Notes: generated from the letters alone by a model not told the origin. Shown: positions 16,168-26,800, counted from the stretch's first letter. The stretch: 40,710 nucleotides of DNA from Pseudomonadota bacterium (GCA_018262235.1 JAGTRY010000025.1:1-40710); one strand, 5' to 3'. Numbers and translations are program-made.

Positions 16168-17412
16168 TCAGCGCGCATACAGTTTGCCGCTTATACCCAG
16201 CCAGCGCTTGGCGTCGCGCCGCAGCCATTGCTGGGCAATGTCGTCTTCGCGCAGCGCCAGATCGATGAAGGCCAGACTGGTTGCGTACAGGGACAGGGTC
16301 TGGTCATCCTGGCTATCTGGCTGAGAAGGTGTGCCTGACGGGCTGTTTGCGGGCGCCCCACCCATGTTTCTGCCGCCTGGAGGCATGCCGCCGCCACCTT
16401 TGGACATGCCACCGCTGGGTGCGCCGCCACTCTCTCTGCCGCCTGGACCTCCCGCGTCGGGAGGTGGCCCGCTGGCCCGACGTTCCCGCGTATTGTCACG
16501 GTTTCCCGGAATATCCATGAAGCCGGCGCCACGCCCGCTTCCTCCGCCGATCACGGCGTGTGAGGCCGAGCTTAATTCGAGCAAGAACTTTTGTCCCGCC
16601 GGCATGTTCCGGAAGACTTGCTTGCGGATCTCCGGAAGGGTCACAAAGTCGAAACCATCCACATCTTCAGGGCTGGTGACGGCCAGCACCGGCAGGTTCA
16701 TGTCCCGATAGCGGGTGGCGAACGGCTCGCCGCCCGTGTCGGCATGCGGGCTCAGCAGGATCAGGCCGCGCAGGCTGCGGAAGCTGGCGGGGCGTACCCA
16801 TCCCGACCCCGACCCGTGTTCGCCGCCAGCTGCCTGTGCTGCCTGCGCGCCGATATCCAGGCCTGCCAGCAGCATCCGGTTGAAATCAATGCGCCCCAGT
16901 GCTTCGCGCGGCAGTCCGCTCTGTGCGTCAGGCTGGCGCAAATTTCGCAGCAACCTATCCAGATTATCCAGGCGCTGATGGAGGCGTTCCGGGGCATGTG
17001 CCGCAATGGCAATGCCACGCAGCCCGCCCTCGCGTGCCTGAGCGCCGCCCAATACCGACGGTCCGTCCTGCGTGCTCTGCACGCTCAGCACGACATAGCC
17101 TGCCTGGGCCCAATGTTCCAGCAGACCGGATGCGCTATCGATGGTCTCGCCCAGTCCGGGCAGATGGATGATCAGGGGGTAGCTGCCGGGGCTCTCGGGG
17201 CTGCGCAAGGCCAATGCCAGACGTTCCGGGCCGGCATCGAAGACGCCATGGCTGGTCTGTACGGCGTGGAATTGTGCCGATTCATAACCGGTGTTGCGCT
17301 GGTTGGGCTGGACCACATTCTCGGGTTTTGGCGCCTGGGGCGCGCAGGCGGCAAGCAGCAGGGTGCAGACGCTGAGCAGCTGGCGTGTGCGGGGGAGCAG
17401 GGAGGAGGGCAT
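16168..17412 (-). CDS. Alpha/beta-hydrolase-like lipoprotein with Asp at the nucleophile site
   Basis: Exported lipoprotein of 414 aa: signal peptide with lipobox LLLAAC (Cys23). The fold is recognisable from HLPGLGET (83-90, oxyanion region), a nucleophile elbow read as GLDIG (184-188) where esterases have GxSxG, a possible acid at TSPED (about 250), and His285 in SSASHAVIGG. The serine is thus replaced by Asp186. A low-complexity stretch rich in Gly, Pro and Ser with some Met (about 312-366) splits the C-terminal helices from the rest. It may be a hydrolase with an aspartate nucleophile or a catalytically dead binding protein. Convergent with phaC; its stop lies 51 bases from the phaC stop. 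Confidence 0.72.
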   Translation of the reverse strand: MPSSLLPRTRQLLSVCTLLLAACAPQAPKPENVVQPNQRNTGYESAQFHAVQTSHGVFDAGPERLALALRSPESPGSYPLIIHLPGLGETIDSASGLLEHWAQAGYVVLSVQSTQDGPSVLGGAQAREGGLRGIAIAAHAPERLHQRLDNLDRLLRNLRQPDAQSGLPREALGRIDFNRMLLAGLDIGAQAAQAAGGEHGSGSGWVRPASFRSLRGLILLSPHADTGGEPFATRYRDMNLPVLAVTSPEDVDGFDFVTLPEIRKQVFRNMPAGQKFLLELSSASHAVIGGGSGRGAGFMDIPGNRDNTRERRASGPPPDAGGPGGRESGGAPSGGMSKGGGGMPPGGRNMGGAPANSPSGTPSQPDSQDDQTLSLYATSLAFIDLALREDDIAQQWLRRDAKRWLGISGKLYAR

Positions 17413-17635
17413 CAGGACCAGACCGGCAGGGATCGGGCTCCGATTGTGCCTCTGGGGCGTGTGAGAATTTCTCAGGAGGATTTAAAACGCGGTCAAATGA
17501 ATCCCCTTGGGCCTCAAGGCCCGGATCGTGTACACACGGCCACATTTGTCATTTGCAAGCGGCCATGCCTTGCAGTACGGTAGCGTCATAAAGCAATACA
17601 TAAAAAATGGTTTTACCTACAGAGGAGAACAAACG

Positions 17636-18112
17636 ATGGCTGATATCCTGTTTCAATGGTCCGACGAATATTCGGTTGGCGTGGAAGAAATCGATGAGCA
17701 GCACAAGGCGTTGGTGGACTTGCTCAACAATCTGCACCAGGCCATTCACGAGCGGCATGGCACGGAAGTATCCCGTCAGATACTGGACGATCTGGCTGAA
17801 TACACGCGGGTGCACTTTGCCGTCGAAGAAAGCCTGATGCGGATCTCCAGTTACCCGGACTTTGATAACCACAAGAAAATCCATACCGCGCTGATCCAGC
17901 AGGTCATTGAACTGCAGGCCAAGCTGGATTCGGGGACGGCAAAGATCTCGTTTGAACTGTTGCACTTTCTGAAGCAGTGGTTGATGCACCATATCGTTGA
18001 ATCCGACAAACTCTTCGGCAAACATTTTGCCCAGGTCGGTCTGGCAACGGCTTGGTCACCCCAGATCAAGACCGCGATGAGCCAGCCCAAGGCATGGTGG
18101 CGGATCTGGTGA
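17636..18112 (+). CDS. Bacteriohemerythrin
   Basis: Single-domain, non-haem di-iron oxygen-binding protein of 158 aa. All iron ligands of the hemerythrin fold are present: His23 (DEQHK), His60 and Glu64 (HFAVEE), His79 and His83 (HKKIH), and His119 with Asp124 (HIVESD). The four-helix bundle is followed by about 25 extra residues. GAGGAG stands 8 bases before the ATG at 17636, which is preferred over the upstream in-frame start at 17507. Likely roles are oxygen storage, sensing or delivery in a microaerophilic lifestyle. The gene stands alone between oppositely oriented genes; the 223-base gap upstream (17413-17635) should hold its promoter, with no clear FNR-type box seen. Confidence 0.93.
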   Translation: MADILFQWSDEYSVGVEEIDEQHKALVDLLNNLHQAIHERHGTEVSRQILDDLAEYTRVHFAVEESLMRISSYPDFDNHKKIHTALIQQVIELQAKLDSGTAKISFELLHFLKQWLMHHIVESDKLFGKHFAQVGLATAWSPQIKTAMSQPKAWWRIW

Positions 18113-18113
18113 A

Positions 18114-19058
18114 TCAGCTTCTGTCGGGCACAGCAAGCCGGGCCGGAGTTTCTGCGCGGGGAGAAGCGCGTTCTTCCTGCGCGCCAGCGGCTGTCAGAAA
18201 GCCTTGGATGCGCGGTGATGTTTCACCGGCACGACTGGCAAGCGCCATATCCATGTAAGCCTCTTCGTCCGTCAGCGGAATGAAGCGCACCCCGTTGTGC
18301 CTGAGCACGGCCATCGGTGCGACCAGCACGGCAACCCCCATGCCGACGGCTACCAAGCCGATCTGGGTCAGGGCTTCGCGGGCTTCCTGGCTTATCTTGG
18401 GTACGAATCCGGCGCTGGCGCACAAGTGATTGAGGTAATCGAGCAAGCTGGCGCCGGAACCGGCCGGATAGCTGATGAAGGCTTCCTCGCGGCATTCCGC
18501 AATGGAAACTTCGGCGAGACCAGCCAGCCGATGCTCTTCCGGCACAACCAGACACAGGCGGTCACGCCGTAACAAGCGCAGCGCCAGACCAGAGGGTGGT
18601 GACGGATCATTGAAGCGAACGAAGCCGATGTCCAGATCGCCGCGCTGGAGTGCCGAGAACTGGGCGTGTGTATACATTTCGCGCAAACGCAGGGTGACCC
18701 CCGGATACGCCTCGCGATAGATTTTCAGCACTTGGCGCATTTCACCGATCAGCACTCCGCTGGAGGTGAAGCCAATGCGCAATTCACCGGTTTCACCACG
18801 CGCGATGCGCTGCAATTCGTCTGCCACGCCGGCGCTGGCGCCGAGGATTTCGCGGGCGCGCATGAGCAGATGCTGACCGGCTTCGGTGAGCTGTACGCTG
18901 CGCTTGGTGCGCACGAACAGGGGTACGCCCAGCTCTGCTTCCAGGGCCTGGATCTGCTGGGACAGTGGCGGCTGGCCGATATGCAGCCGTGCGGCGGCGC
19001 GTGTGAAGTGGAGCTCTTCAGCGACGGCCAGAAAGTAACGCAGGTGGCGCAGTTCCAT
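18114..19058 (-). CDS. LysR-type transcriptional regulator
   Basis: LTTR of 314 aa. The N-terminal winged helix is canonical (MELRHLRYFLAVAEELHFTRAA, then QPPLSQQIQALEAELG, about residues 1-60). The effector domain resembles that of the BenM/CatR/CbbR-like branch (GELRIGFTSSG, LRLLRRDRLCLVVPEEHRL). A GGAG ribosome site precedes the ATG by 6 bases. It is transcribed divergently from the AroE-like dehydrogenase gene, 102 bases away, the normal arrangement for an LTTR and its target. The inducer would then be an aromatic or shikimate-like acid; this is inference. The C-terminal 25 residues are rich in Ala, Arg and Glu and not conserved. It stops 1 base from the convergent hemerythrin stop. Confidence 0.92.
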   Translation of the reverse strand: MELRHLRYFLAVAEELHFTRAAARLHIGQPPLSQQIQALEAELGVPLFVRTKRSVQLTEAGQHLLMRAREILGASAGVADELQRIARGETGELRIGFTSSGVLIGEMRQVLKIYREAYPGVTLRLREMYTHAQFSALQRGDLDIGFVRFNDPSPPSGLALRLLRRDRLCLVVPEEHRLAGLAEVSIAECREEAFISYPAGSGASLLDYLNHLCASAGFVPKISQEAREALTQIGLVAVGMGVAVLVAPMAVLRHNGVRFIPLTDEEAYMDMALASRAGETSPRIQGFLTAAGAQEERASPRAETPARLAVPDRS

Positions 19059-19085
19059 TCATAGCTCCAAGCGATTACTGGGACC

Positions 19086-19117
19086 TTAAATATATATTGG
19101 ACAGGCTGTTGGACCAA
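19086..19117. promoter_or_regulatory. Divergent LysR/aroE-like control region
   Basis: An AT tract TTAAATATATATT (19086-19098) stands out from the GC-rich surroundings and can serve as a -10 region for either direction. Overlapping it, TTGGAC occurs twice 12 bases apart (19097 and 19109), and TTGG-N13-CCAA (19097-19117) makes an interrupted palindrome of the size bound by LTTRs. Binding by the adjacent LysR protein is inferred from position only. Confidence 0.45.
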
Positions 19118-19160
19118 ACCTAAGATCATGGCTGTCCCCGAATACCTCCCGGAGCTTTCC

Positions 19161-19985
19161 ATGACTGACCGCTACGCCATCATTGGCAACCCCATTGCCC
19201 AGGCCAAATCCCCGGCTTTGCAGACTGCTTTTGCCAGGCAGTGTGGCGAGGATCTGGAATACGGTGCGATCCTCGGCGAGCTGGACGGGTTCCAGGCGGC
19301 GGTGCACGCATTCCAGCAAAGCGGCGGCAAGGGCATGAACATCACCATGCCCTTCAAGCTGGAAGCTTTTGCGCTGGCGGATGAGCTGACGCCGCGTGGC
19401 CGTGCGGCCGGCGCGATCAACATGTTCACCTTGCGTGCGGACGGCACGATCCTCGGTGACAACACCGATGGGTTCGGCATCATGCGCGATATCACCCACA
19501 ATCTCGGGCGCAGTCTCAAGGGCGCCCGCGTGCTGCTGCTGGGGGCCGGCGGTGCTGTGCGCGGCACCCTGCTGCCGCTTTTCGACGAGCAGCCGGCCGA
19601 GATCTTCATCGCTAACCGCACCGCCAGCAAGGCAGTTGATCTGGCGGCCGAGTTCGGTTCCCAGGCGGGCTCGATCCGTCTCGCTGGCGGGGGTTTTGCG
19701 GATATTGCCGGGCGCTTCGACGTGATCATCAATGGCTCGGCGTCCTCCATGACCAATGAAGTGCCCCCACTGCCGGCCGGTGTGTGGGACAAGGATTCAC
19801 TCGCCTACGACATGGCTTACAAAAAGGAGCCGACCGCTTTTGTCCTGGCGGCCCGTGCCGCGGGGGTCGGTCAGACCGCGGATGGTCTGGGCATGGTCGT
19901 CGAACAAGGCGCCGAGTGCTTCTATCTGTGGCGCGGTATCCGTCCGGATACGGCGCCGGTGATTGCCGCCCTGCGCGCTGCCTGA
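19161..19985 (+). CDS. Shikimate dehydrogenase family protein (AroE-like)
   Basis: NADP(H)-dependent shikimate/quinate dehydrogenase family enzyme of 274 aa. The catalytic pair is present: Lys66 (NITMPFK) and Asp103 (GDNTDGFG); the nucleotide loop is GAGGA (about 128-132), followed by NRT, and the C-terminal GLGMVVEQ keeps the substrate glutamine. The substrate-binding motif is altered: canonical NPIxHSxSP reads NPIAQAKSP (10-18), so the first serine is alanine, and the usual GAxNT reads GAINM. With the divergent LysR gene this suggests a paralogue acting in catabolism or on another substrate rather than the housekeeping AroE. GGAG stands 6 bases before ATG 19161; an in-frame upstream codon at 19128 lacks such a site. 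Confidence 0.88.
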   Translation: MTDRYAIIGNPIAQAKSPALQTAFARQCGEDLEYGAILGELDGFQAAVHAFQQSGGKGMNITMPFKLEAFALADELTPRGRAAGAINMFTLRADGTILGDNTDGFGIMRDITHNLGRSLKGARVLLLGAGGAVRGTLLPLFDEQPAEIFIANRTASKAVDLAAEFGSQAGSIRLAGGGFADIAGRFDVIINGSASSMTNEVPPLPAGVWDKDSLAYDMAYKKEPTAFVLAARAAGVGQTADGLGMVVEQGAECFYLWRGIRPDTAPVIAALRAA

Positions 19986-20049
19986 TTACGGTGGGCGCGA
20001 TGTCCACGTTGCGCCCACAAACCCGCTTCCTATTCTCGATTCCCCCCAA

Positions 20050-20820
20050 GTGACTCACGAACTCCTGATTCTCATCCCGATCTCCTTCATTGCCGGTGCG
20101 ATCAATGCAGCTGTTGGCGGCGGCGGCCTGATCGGGATTCCCGCCCTCTACGGCACGCTCACCAGCTTTTCACCGGCCCAGATCATGGGCGTGGACAAGT
20201 TCTCGTCGGTGATGGGCCATGCCATGTCGATCCGGCAGTATGCCCAGAAGCTGTCCCTGCCCTGGCGCCTGATTCTGCCGACAGCGCTTACGGCTTTTGC
20301 GGGGGCCTATCTCGGGGTGCGCATGCTGGATCTGATGCCCAGCCAGTGGATGCGCCCGGTGATCATCGTGGTGCTGGCCTTCATGTTGGTCTATACGTGG
20401 TTCAAACCGCAGTTCGGCCACCAGGACACCAGTCGTGCGCCGACCCGTGGCGATCTGGGCAAGGGCGCGCTGCTCGGTCTGGCCATTGGTTTCTATGACG
20501 GGTTTATCGGCCCGGGGACCGGCAGCTTCCTGCTGTTCCTGTTCGTGCGTTTCTTCCATTTCGATTTCCTGCGCGCCACGGCCTGTGCCAAGGTCGTCAA
20601 TTGCGGCACGAATGCCGCTACGCTGGTATTCCTGATTCCGGCCGGGATGGTTGCTTACCATCTGGCGATTCCGCTCGGCATTGCCGCCATCTGCGGCTCG
20701 GTTGTCGGTGCCCGGCTCGCCATGCATGGTGGCAATAACTGGATCCGGCGCCTGTTTCTGACTCTTGCCATCATCCTGCTGTGCAAGCTGCTCTGGGAAA
20801 CCGTGCGGCCCTGGCTCTGA
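20050..20820 (+). CDS. TauE/SafE family sulfite/anion exporter
   Basis: Integral membrane protein of about 256 aa with seven to eight hydrophobic segments and the two-fold TauE/SafE repeat: the first half has FIAGAINAAVGGGGLIGIPAL, the second GFYDGFIGPGTGSFLLF, both hallmark glycine motifs. Export of sulfite, sulfoacetate or another small organic anion is typical of the family; the substrate here is unknown. The start is uncertain: GTG 20050 gives an N-terminus just before the first helix, while the open frame reaches back to 19963 within the AroE-like gene. Same direction as that gene with a 64-base gap, so possibly co-transcribed. A strong terminator follows at once. Confidence 0.88.
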   Translation: MTHELLILIPISFIAGAINAAVGGGGLIGIPALYGTLTSFSPAQIMGVDKFSSVMGHAMSIRQYAQKLSLPWRLILPTALTAFAGAYLGVRMLDLMPSQWMRPVIIVVLAFMLVYTWFKPQFGHQDTSRAPTRGDLGKGALLGLAIGFYDGFIGPGTGSFLLFLFVRFFHFDFLRATACAKVVNCGTNAATLVFLIPAGMVAYHLAIPLGIAAICGSVVGARLAMHGGNNWIRRLFLTLAIILLCKLLWETVRPWL

Positions 20821-20821
20821 A

Positions 20822-20859
20822 AAAAAAACAAGCCCCGCAACTGCGGGGCTTGTTTTTTT
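20822..20859. terminator. Bidirectional rho-independent terminator
   Basis: A perfect 17-base inverted repeat (20822-20838 with 20843-20859) around the 4-base loop AACT: a GC-rich core (AAGCCCCGC / GCGGGGCTT) flanked by an A-run on the left and a T-run on the right. It therefore gives a hairpin plus U-tract on both strands. It sits between the convergent ends of the TauE/SafE gene (stop 20820) and chpA (stop 20889) and serves both. Confidence 0.95.
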
Positions 20860-20888
20860 ACACGGGATCAGAACCCCCGATCAAGTGT

Positions 20889-23800
20889 TCACTGATTACG
20901 CTGCGCAGCGATATAGCGGGTGATCAACTCCAGCAACTGCTCTTCCTGATAAGGCTTGCCGAGGTAGTGATTGACGCCGATTTCCATCGCGTAGTTGCGG
21001 TGCTTGTCGGCCATGCGCGAGGTGATCATGATGATCGGCACATCCTTCAAACGTGCATCGGCCCGGATGTTGCGCGCCAGATCGAAGCCATCCATCCGCG
21101 GCATCTCGATGTCCAGCAGCATCACGTCCGGCTTGTAATCGACGAGTTGTTCCAGCGCGTCGACCCCGTCCTTGGCGGTGACGACCTGGAAGCCTTCGCG
21201 TTCGAGCAGGCGGCTGGTGATCTTGCGCACGGTGAGCGAATCGTCGACCACCATGATCGAGGGAATACGCGTTTCGACAGGCGCGACGTAGTTTTCTTCG
21301 ACAGGCTCTGGTGCCGCATTCGAGGCCGCCAGCGACACACTTTGGCGCGCCGCTAGGGCAACCGGGTTGAGAATCAGCGAGATCTCACCGTCGGCCAGCA
21401 CCGTGGCGCCGCTATAACCTTGCAGACGCACGAATTGCGGGCCGGCGTTCTTGACCACGATTTCCTGGTTGCCCCGCAGTTCGTCGATGTGAACCGCCAG
21501 GGTCTGGCTGCCCGCACGCAGCAGCAGGACCCAATGGTAACGGCCCGGTTGCGGCTGGGCGTGCTGGTTGCCCAGCAAACGTGGCAGGTAGGCAAACGGA
21601 TATTGCGTGCCCTTCCACTCCACCAGACCTTTGCTGCGGATTTCTGCCAGCGGCGCTTCCTTGAGTTCAAGCGCCTGTTCGACCATGTTGGACGGGATTG
21701 CGTAAGTCCGCTCGTCACAGCGCACCAGCAAGGCCTGTGTCACCGCCAGGGTCAGCGGTAGATGGATCAGGAAGCGTGAGCCCTGACCCGGATCGGAGAA
21801 GGTATCGATACGTCCGCCGACGGCCATGGTTTCGTTCTTCACCACATCCATGCCGATACCGCGCCCGGCGATACCGGAAACGGATTCGGCCGTGGAGAAG
21901 CCCGGTTCGAAGATCAGCTGGGTGAGCCGGTTCTCGTTCGGCGTTTCATCTGCGCCAACCAGACCGGCTGCCCGCCCGCGCGCCAGGATGCGCTGATAGT
22001 CCAGACCCTTACCGTCATCGGCCAGCTCCAGCACGATTTCGTTGGAGAGCTGGGTCAGCTTGAGGCGGATCTGGCCGACCTCGGGCTTGCCCGCAGCGAT
22101 CCGTTCAGCAGGCATCTCGACGCCGTGGGCAATCGCGTTGCGCAGCAAATGCTCGATGGGCGCCGTCATCTTGTCCAGCACGCCGCGGTCGATTTCAATC
22201 GCACCGCCCTGGATGTCCAGATTGGTACGTTTGCCAAGCTCTTTGGAGGTCTGGCGGACGACGCGATACAGGCGATCCGAGAGTTCCTCGAAAGGCACCA
22301 TCCGCACGCTCATCAAAGCCTGCTGCAGATCGCGTGACAAACGCCCCTGCGCATGCAGCGCGGAATCTGCGCCATCGAGGTTGCGCAGCAGGTTCTGCTG
22401 GATCGTCGTGACGTCACCGACGGACTCGGCCATCATCCGGGTCAGTTCCTGCAGGCGGGTGAAGCGGTCGAATTCGAGCGGGTCGAAGTTGCCATGCTGT
22501 GACTCAGCCTGGGCGATGCGTGACTGCATCTGCGATTCGGCTTGGATTTCGACTTCACGCAGCTGGTTGCGCAGGCGGATCACGTTTTCGGTCAGATCCA
22601 GCAGCGAACGGCGCAGCACGCGCATTTCGCCTTCGATCCGGGTCCGCGAGATCGAGACTTCGCCGGCTTCATTGACGAAGCGATCAATCATTTCGGCACG
22701 TACACGCAGCGGTGCGCGTTGCTGGGTCGGTGCTTCCAGGTCTTCGAAGACGGGCGCTGCGATGGGTTCGCGCAACGGCGCTGCAGGGCTGGCAGGCACC
22801 GCTGCGACCACGGCTTCGACTTCGGTCTCGGCGGGCTGCTGCGCCACGGATTCCACCATCGCGGGCGTTTCGGATTCCGCCGGCAATGCGGGTTCAAGCG
22901 GTTCTGCCACGACCGGAGTCTTCAGTGCGGCAATCAGGCTCCCGATGTAATCCAGCCCATTTTCCAGATCATCGACCAGCGCTGGCCCTGCGTGGTGGGC
23001 CAGCAAGGCGTTTTCGAGGTGGGTCTCAAGGTTGTGCACGTACTGGCCCAGACGCATCGCGCCGGCCATCCGGGCGCTACCCTTGAGCGTATGGAGCTGG
23101 CGTGCCAGAGATTGTTGCGGGGCGCTGTCGGCGGGGTCGGCACGCATTTCGCGCAAGGCCGCACCGATGCCTGCACTCAGCTCATCGGCTTCCTCGAAGA
23201 AGATGGGCAACAGCTGCTCGTCCAGATCGTCCTGGGGACCACTGTCTGGCGCCAGGGGCAGAGGCGCTTCAGGCATGGGCAGGATGCTGGGGATGGCTGC
23301 GGCAGCGGTTGCGGCGGCAACCAGACTGGTGCTTTCATCGACAAACCCTGCAACTGGTACCTCGGGCAGCGGCAAATTTTCTGGCGTATCGGGAAAGACC
23401 GGGTGCAGTGCCTGAAGCTGGGCGATCAGCTCGGGCGCTTCGGCGGGCATGACGTGGTGCACGACTTCAGCGAGCATGCCGTCGAGCATCAGGATGGCGG
23501 TGCCGAACACGTCGGTCTGTGCCGCTTTGGGCGGCACTTCGGTGTCGGTGAAACGGTGCAGGGCGTGTTCGAGTGCCTTGCCCAGCGCATAGGCGGGCTC
23601 GATGCGCGCTGTACCGGAAATGCCGGCCAGTGTGTGGGCGGCGCGGATTGCGTCGATGGTCGGCACCCGCAGCGGACTGCTTTCCAGGCGGGTATGTTCT
23701 TCGAGCAGCTTGTCGAGCAACTGCCGCGACTCTGCGACATAGAGCTCGTAAAGGCCGGGCGACAAGGCCTGATCCCCGATCATGACCTCACCGTCACTCG

Positions 23801-26800
23801 TGACGGGTTCCGGTTCGGGTTCGAGCATGGTTGGCGCGGCATTGAAGGCGCTGAGGTTGATGACCGGCAGGTCGATCCCTCCTTCATCATCGTCAATCGC
23901 GACTTCTTCGATTCCTTCAAGATCCTCTTTGCGGGTCAGTACCAGACTCTGTTCCGAAACTTCATCGAAGCGGCGTTCCGGTACGGTTTCCGGAGCGGGG
24001 GCAAGCGCCTCGGTTTCGGGGGGCGCAATCTCGGGCAATACGAGTCCGTCAAAGTCTTCAATCTGTGTTGGCGCTGCTTCTGCGGGCACCGGTCCGGCGT
24101 CGAGTACGGGCTCAAGTGTCACCGCTGGCGGCTCTTCGTCCAGCAGCGGCAGATCGATATCCAGTTCCAGCTCTTCCAGCGGCGGCGTATCCAGCGCGGC
24201 AGGCGCGGGGGGCTCTTCCGGCAGGTTGTTGCCGGCGAAATCTGTCGCCGTCAGATCGAGTTCGATTTCTTCATGATCGCCGCTCAGGATGGATTCAAGC
24301 GGGGTATTCAGCATTGAACTGGTCAGGTCCAGCTCGGTCACATCAGGCGTCGCAGGCGCTGCGGCAGAAGCCTGGGGACTCTCGTCTTCATCACCCAGAT
24401 CGATGTCCAGGATCAGCGGCTCGGCAGACGCTTCACCAGCGATGTCGGGCTGGGGCGGTTCAGTTGCAGGCGTTGCCTCGACATGATCCAGTCCGAGATC
24501 CAGCTCGATGGGCAGGTCAATCTCCTGGACTTCACCCGTCGGGGGCTCGCCTTCGCTGAGCGCAGGGGCTTCAAAGCGTTCAGCCTGGGCTTGGGCCTCG
24601 GCTTCGCTTGCCGACGTGCCGAATTCATCCGCGAACGCACGCAGGGCGTCACCCTCGAAATCGGTCGCGGCCAGATCAACCTCGGTCTGTGTCTGCTCGC
24701 CCGATGACAAGGAAGCAAGATCCAGATCCATCAGGGTGCTGGTCAGATCCAGTTCTGATTCGGAGGCAACGACGGGCCCGGGTTCTTTGTCCTGTGTATC
24801 GTCCGTGAAGAGTGGGAAAAGACTGGTTGCCGTGTCGGCCGACTCGCTGGCAGGGCTGGCAGCCGGGGGTTCCATTTCGGAGACCGGGCTATCCAGCGAT
24901 GCGAGCAGGCTGCGGGCCTGTTCGATCAGGGCGCTGGCATCCCGCCACAGGGCGCCACCGGCTTCGAGCTGTTCGACCCAGGCCGCGAATACCGCGCTGG
25001 CATTGTCGAGCAGGGAAATCAGGCTGGCATCCGAATCCTTTTCCAGTTGCAGCCAGCGGTTCATGGTCATTTCGACATGTCGCGCGGCTTCGGAGAAGTC
25101 CGTCAGTCCCACCATCCGGCTGCTGCCCTTGAGCGTGTGGAAGCCACGTCTGGCGGTTGTCAGCGATTCGAAATCATGAGGTTCGGCGACGATCTTGTTG
25201 CGATGTTCGGCAACCGTCTCCAGCACTTCGTGGGCTTCTTCCAGGAAGATCGCCAGCAGCTCGGCATCCAGCTCTTCATTGCTTGCCGCCATCAGCCGGG
25301 TGGTGTCTTCAGAAGGCTGCGGGGTCACCGCCGGTGCCACGCTGGCGAAGGTTTCGGCCAGCGTTTCCTGGGTTGCTTCACCGGATTTCAAACTTGCCAG
25401 TGCATCCTTGGCCTTTTGTTCGAGTCTGCTGTCGGCAACCAGTTGCGCGTCTTCGCGGATGGCCTCCAGGCTGCTGACCAGCTGGTCACGCAGGAACCGG
25501 TCTTCGGGCGCGTCCTTGAGCGCTTCGACCAGACTATGGGTTTCGCGCGTCTCGCGCTTGAGTTGTGCCTCAACAGTGGTACTGGCGGCCGCGACAATCT
25601 CTTCGTCGATACGTGTACTCGACGGGTTGAGGAAATCATCTAGACGTGCGGCCCCCGTTTTTAGGGCTTCGACGTAGAAACCCAGTGCGGAAAGCTGATG
25701 TGCCACCACATCCAGCTCTTCGTGACCGGGCGGTTCGGCCCGCTCGGCAAAGCGACTGATCGCGGCAGCATTTTCACGGACCAGATTGACGGCTTTCTGC
25801 TCACCCAGCACGGCGAAGGCGCCTTCAATCTGCTTGAGCGGCCCGGCCAGGCCTGGCAAGGCCTCACGCTGGTCGGTATTGCGGAAATAGCTATCCAGGG
25901 TTTGCTCGATCTGGCCCAGATTGGTGAGGATCTCACGCGCCAGATGGTTGAAGAACAGGCGTTCCTGGGCGCGCCGCGAGGCCTCGCCAAAAGGAGCCAG
26001 ATCCAGTTCCGGCACGGTCTCACCACGATTGCGCCGGCTGAACTGGGCACACAGCAGATCCACCTGTTGACGCAGCAGTTCCGGGTCTGCATTCGGGGCT
26101 TCGTTCGCCTGTTCAATCACCAGCAAGCTTGTGGCGATTTCCATCGACAGGTCGTCGGACAAACGCAAAGGATCCGTGCGCAGCCAGACGATCGATTCGG
26201 CCAAGGCGACCAGCAAGCGGTTGACCTGTGCCAGACGCATCGGCTCGATGCGCTGGGCGAGTTCAAGCAGGTGCTCCTGGAACTGCGGCAGGGCCACGGC
26301 GGCGCCCGCGCAGAAACGGTTCCACGCATCCTTGGCCTGTTCCAGAGTTTCGCGCACCCGCAGGACAAAGGGTTGGCGCAAGGTATCGGAGAGTTCGACG
26401 TCCGGCGAGGGCAGAATCCGGTCAAGCCCGTAGGTGTTGCGTACGGCCTGTGCGTGTGCGGACTCGATCCGGGCGGTGGCCACGAAGTACAGCACATCGC
26501 GCACCAGACGCTCGGCAACGACCTGCGAGCCTTCCAGCAAGCGCCGCATCTGGGTGTCGATGCGCCGGCACAGGCGTTGGGCCGGGCGATCTGCCGGAAT
26601 GGCCTGGGCCGTGAGACCTTCGAAAAATGCAATTGCAGCCCACCAGAATGCACGCGTCGCGGGCAGTGCCTGGATCTGTTCGATGCGGTGCACGGCACCG
26701 AGCATTTCCTGCGGACCTGCTACGTCTTGCGGCTTGCGCAGCCAGTTGAGCAGCCCTTTCTCGAAGCGCCCGCGCAGCACGCGCAATTCATGAGCGGCAC

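Noticed and set aside
14594-16228. Open frame of 544 codons opposite phaC
   Set aside because: phaC on the other strand has its full catalytic triad. The antisense translation shows no domain and has a skewed composition.
20050-20860. A-runs after the TauE/SafE gene as a sign of a frameshift or phase-variable tract
   Set aside because: The A- and T-runs are symmetric arms of the terminator hairpin and lie after the stop codon.
22542-24317. Open frame of 591 codons opposite chpA, and a similar one at 25698-27023
   Set aside because: Both are shadows of chpA in the complementary frame; the Phe/Gly/Gln-rich translation mirrors the acidic linker codons.
24222-24755. Frameshift or assembly error in the ChpA linker
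   Set aside because: The frame stays open for all 2130 codons, with Hpt, kinase, CheW and receiver domains in the same frame on both sides. Acidic, proline-rich linkers are normal between Hpt domains.
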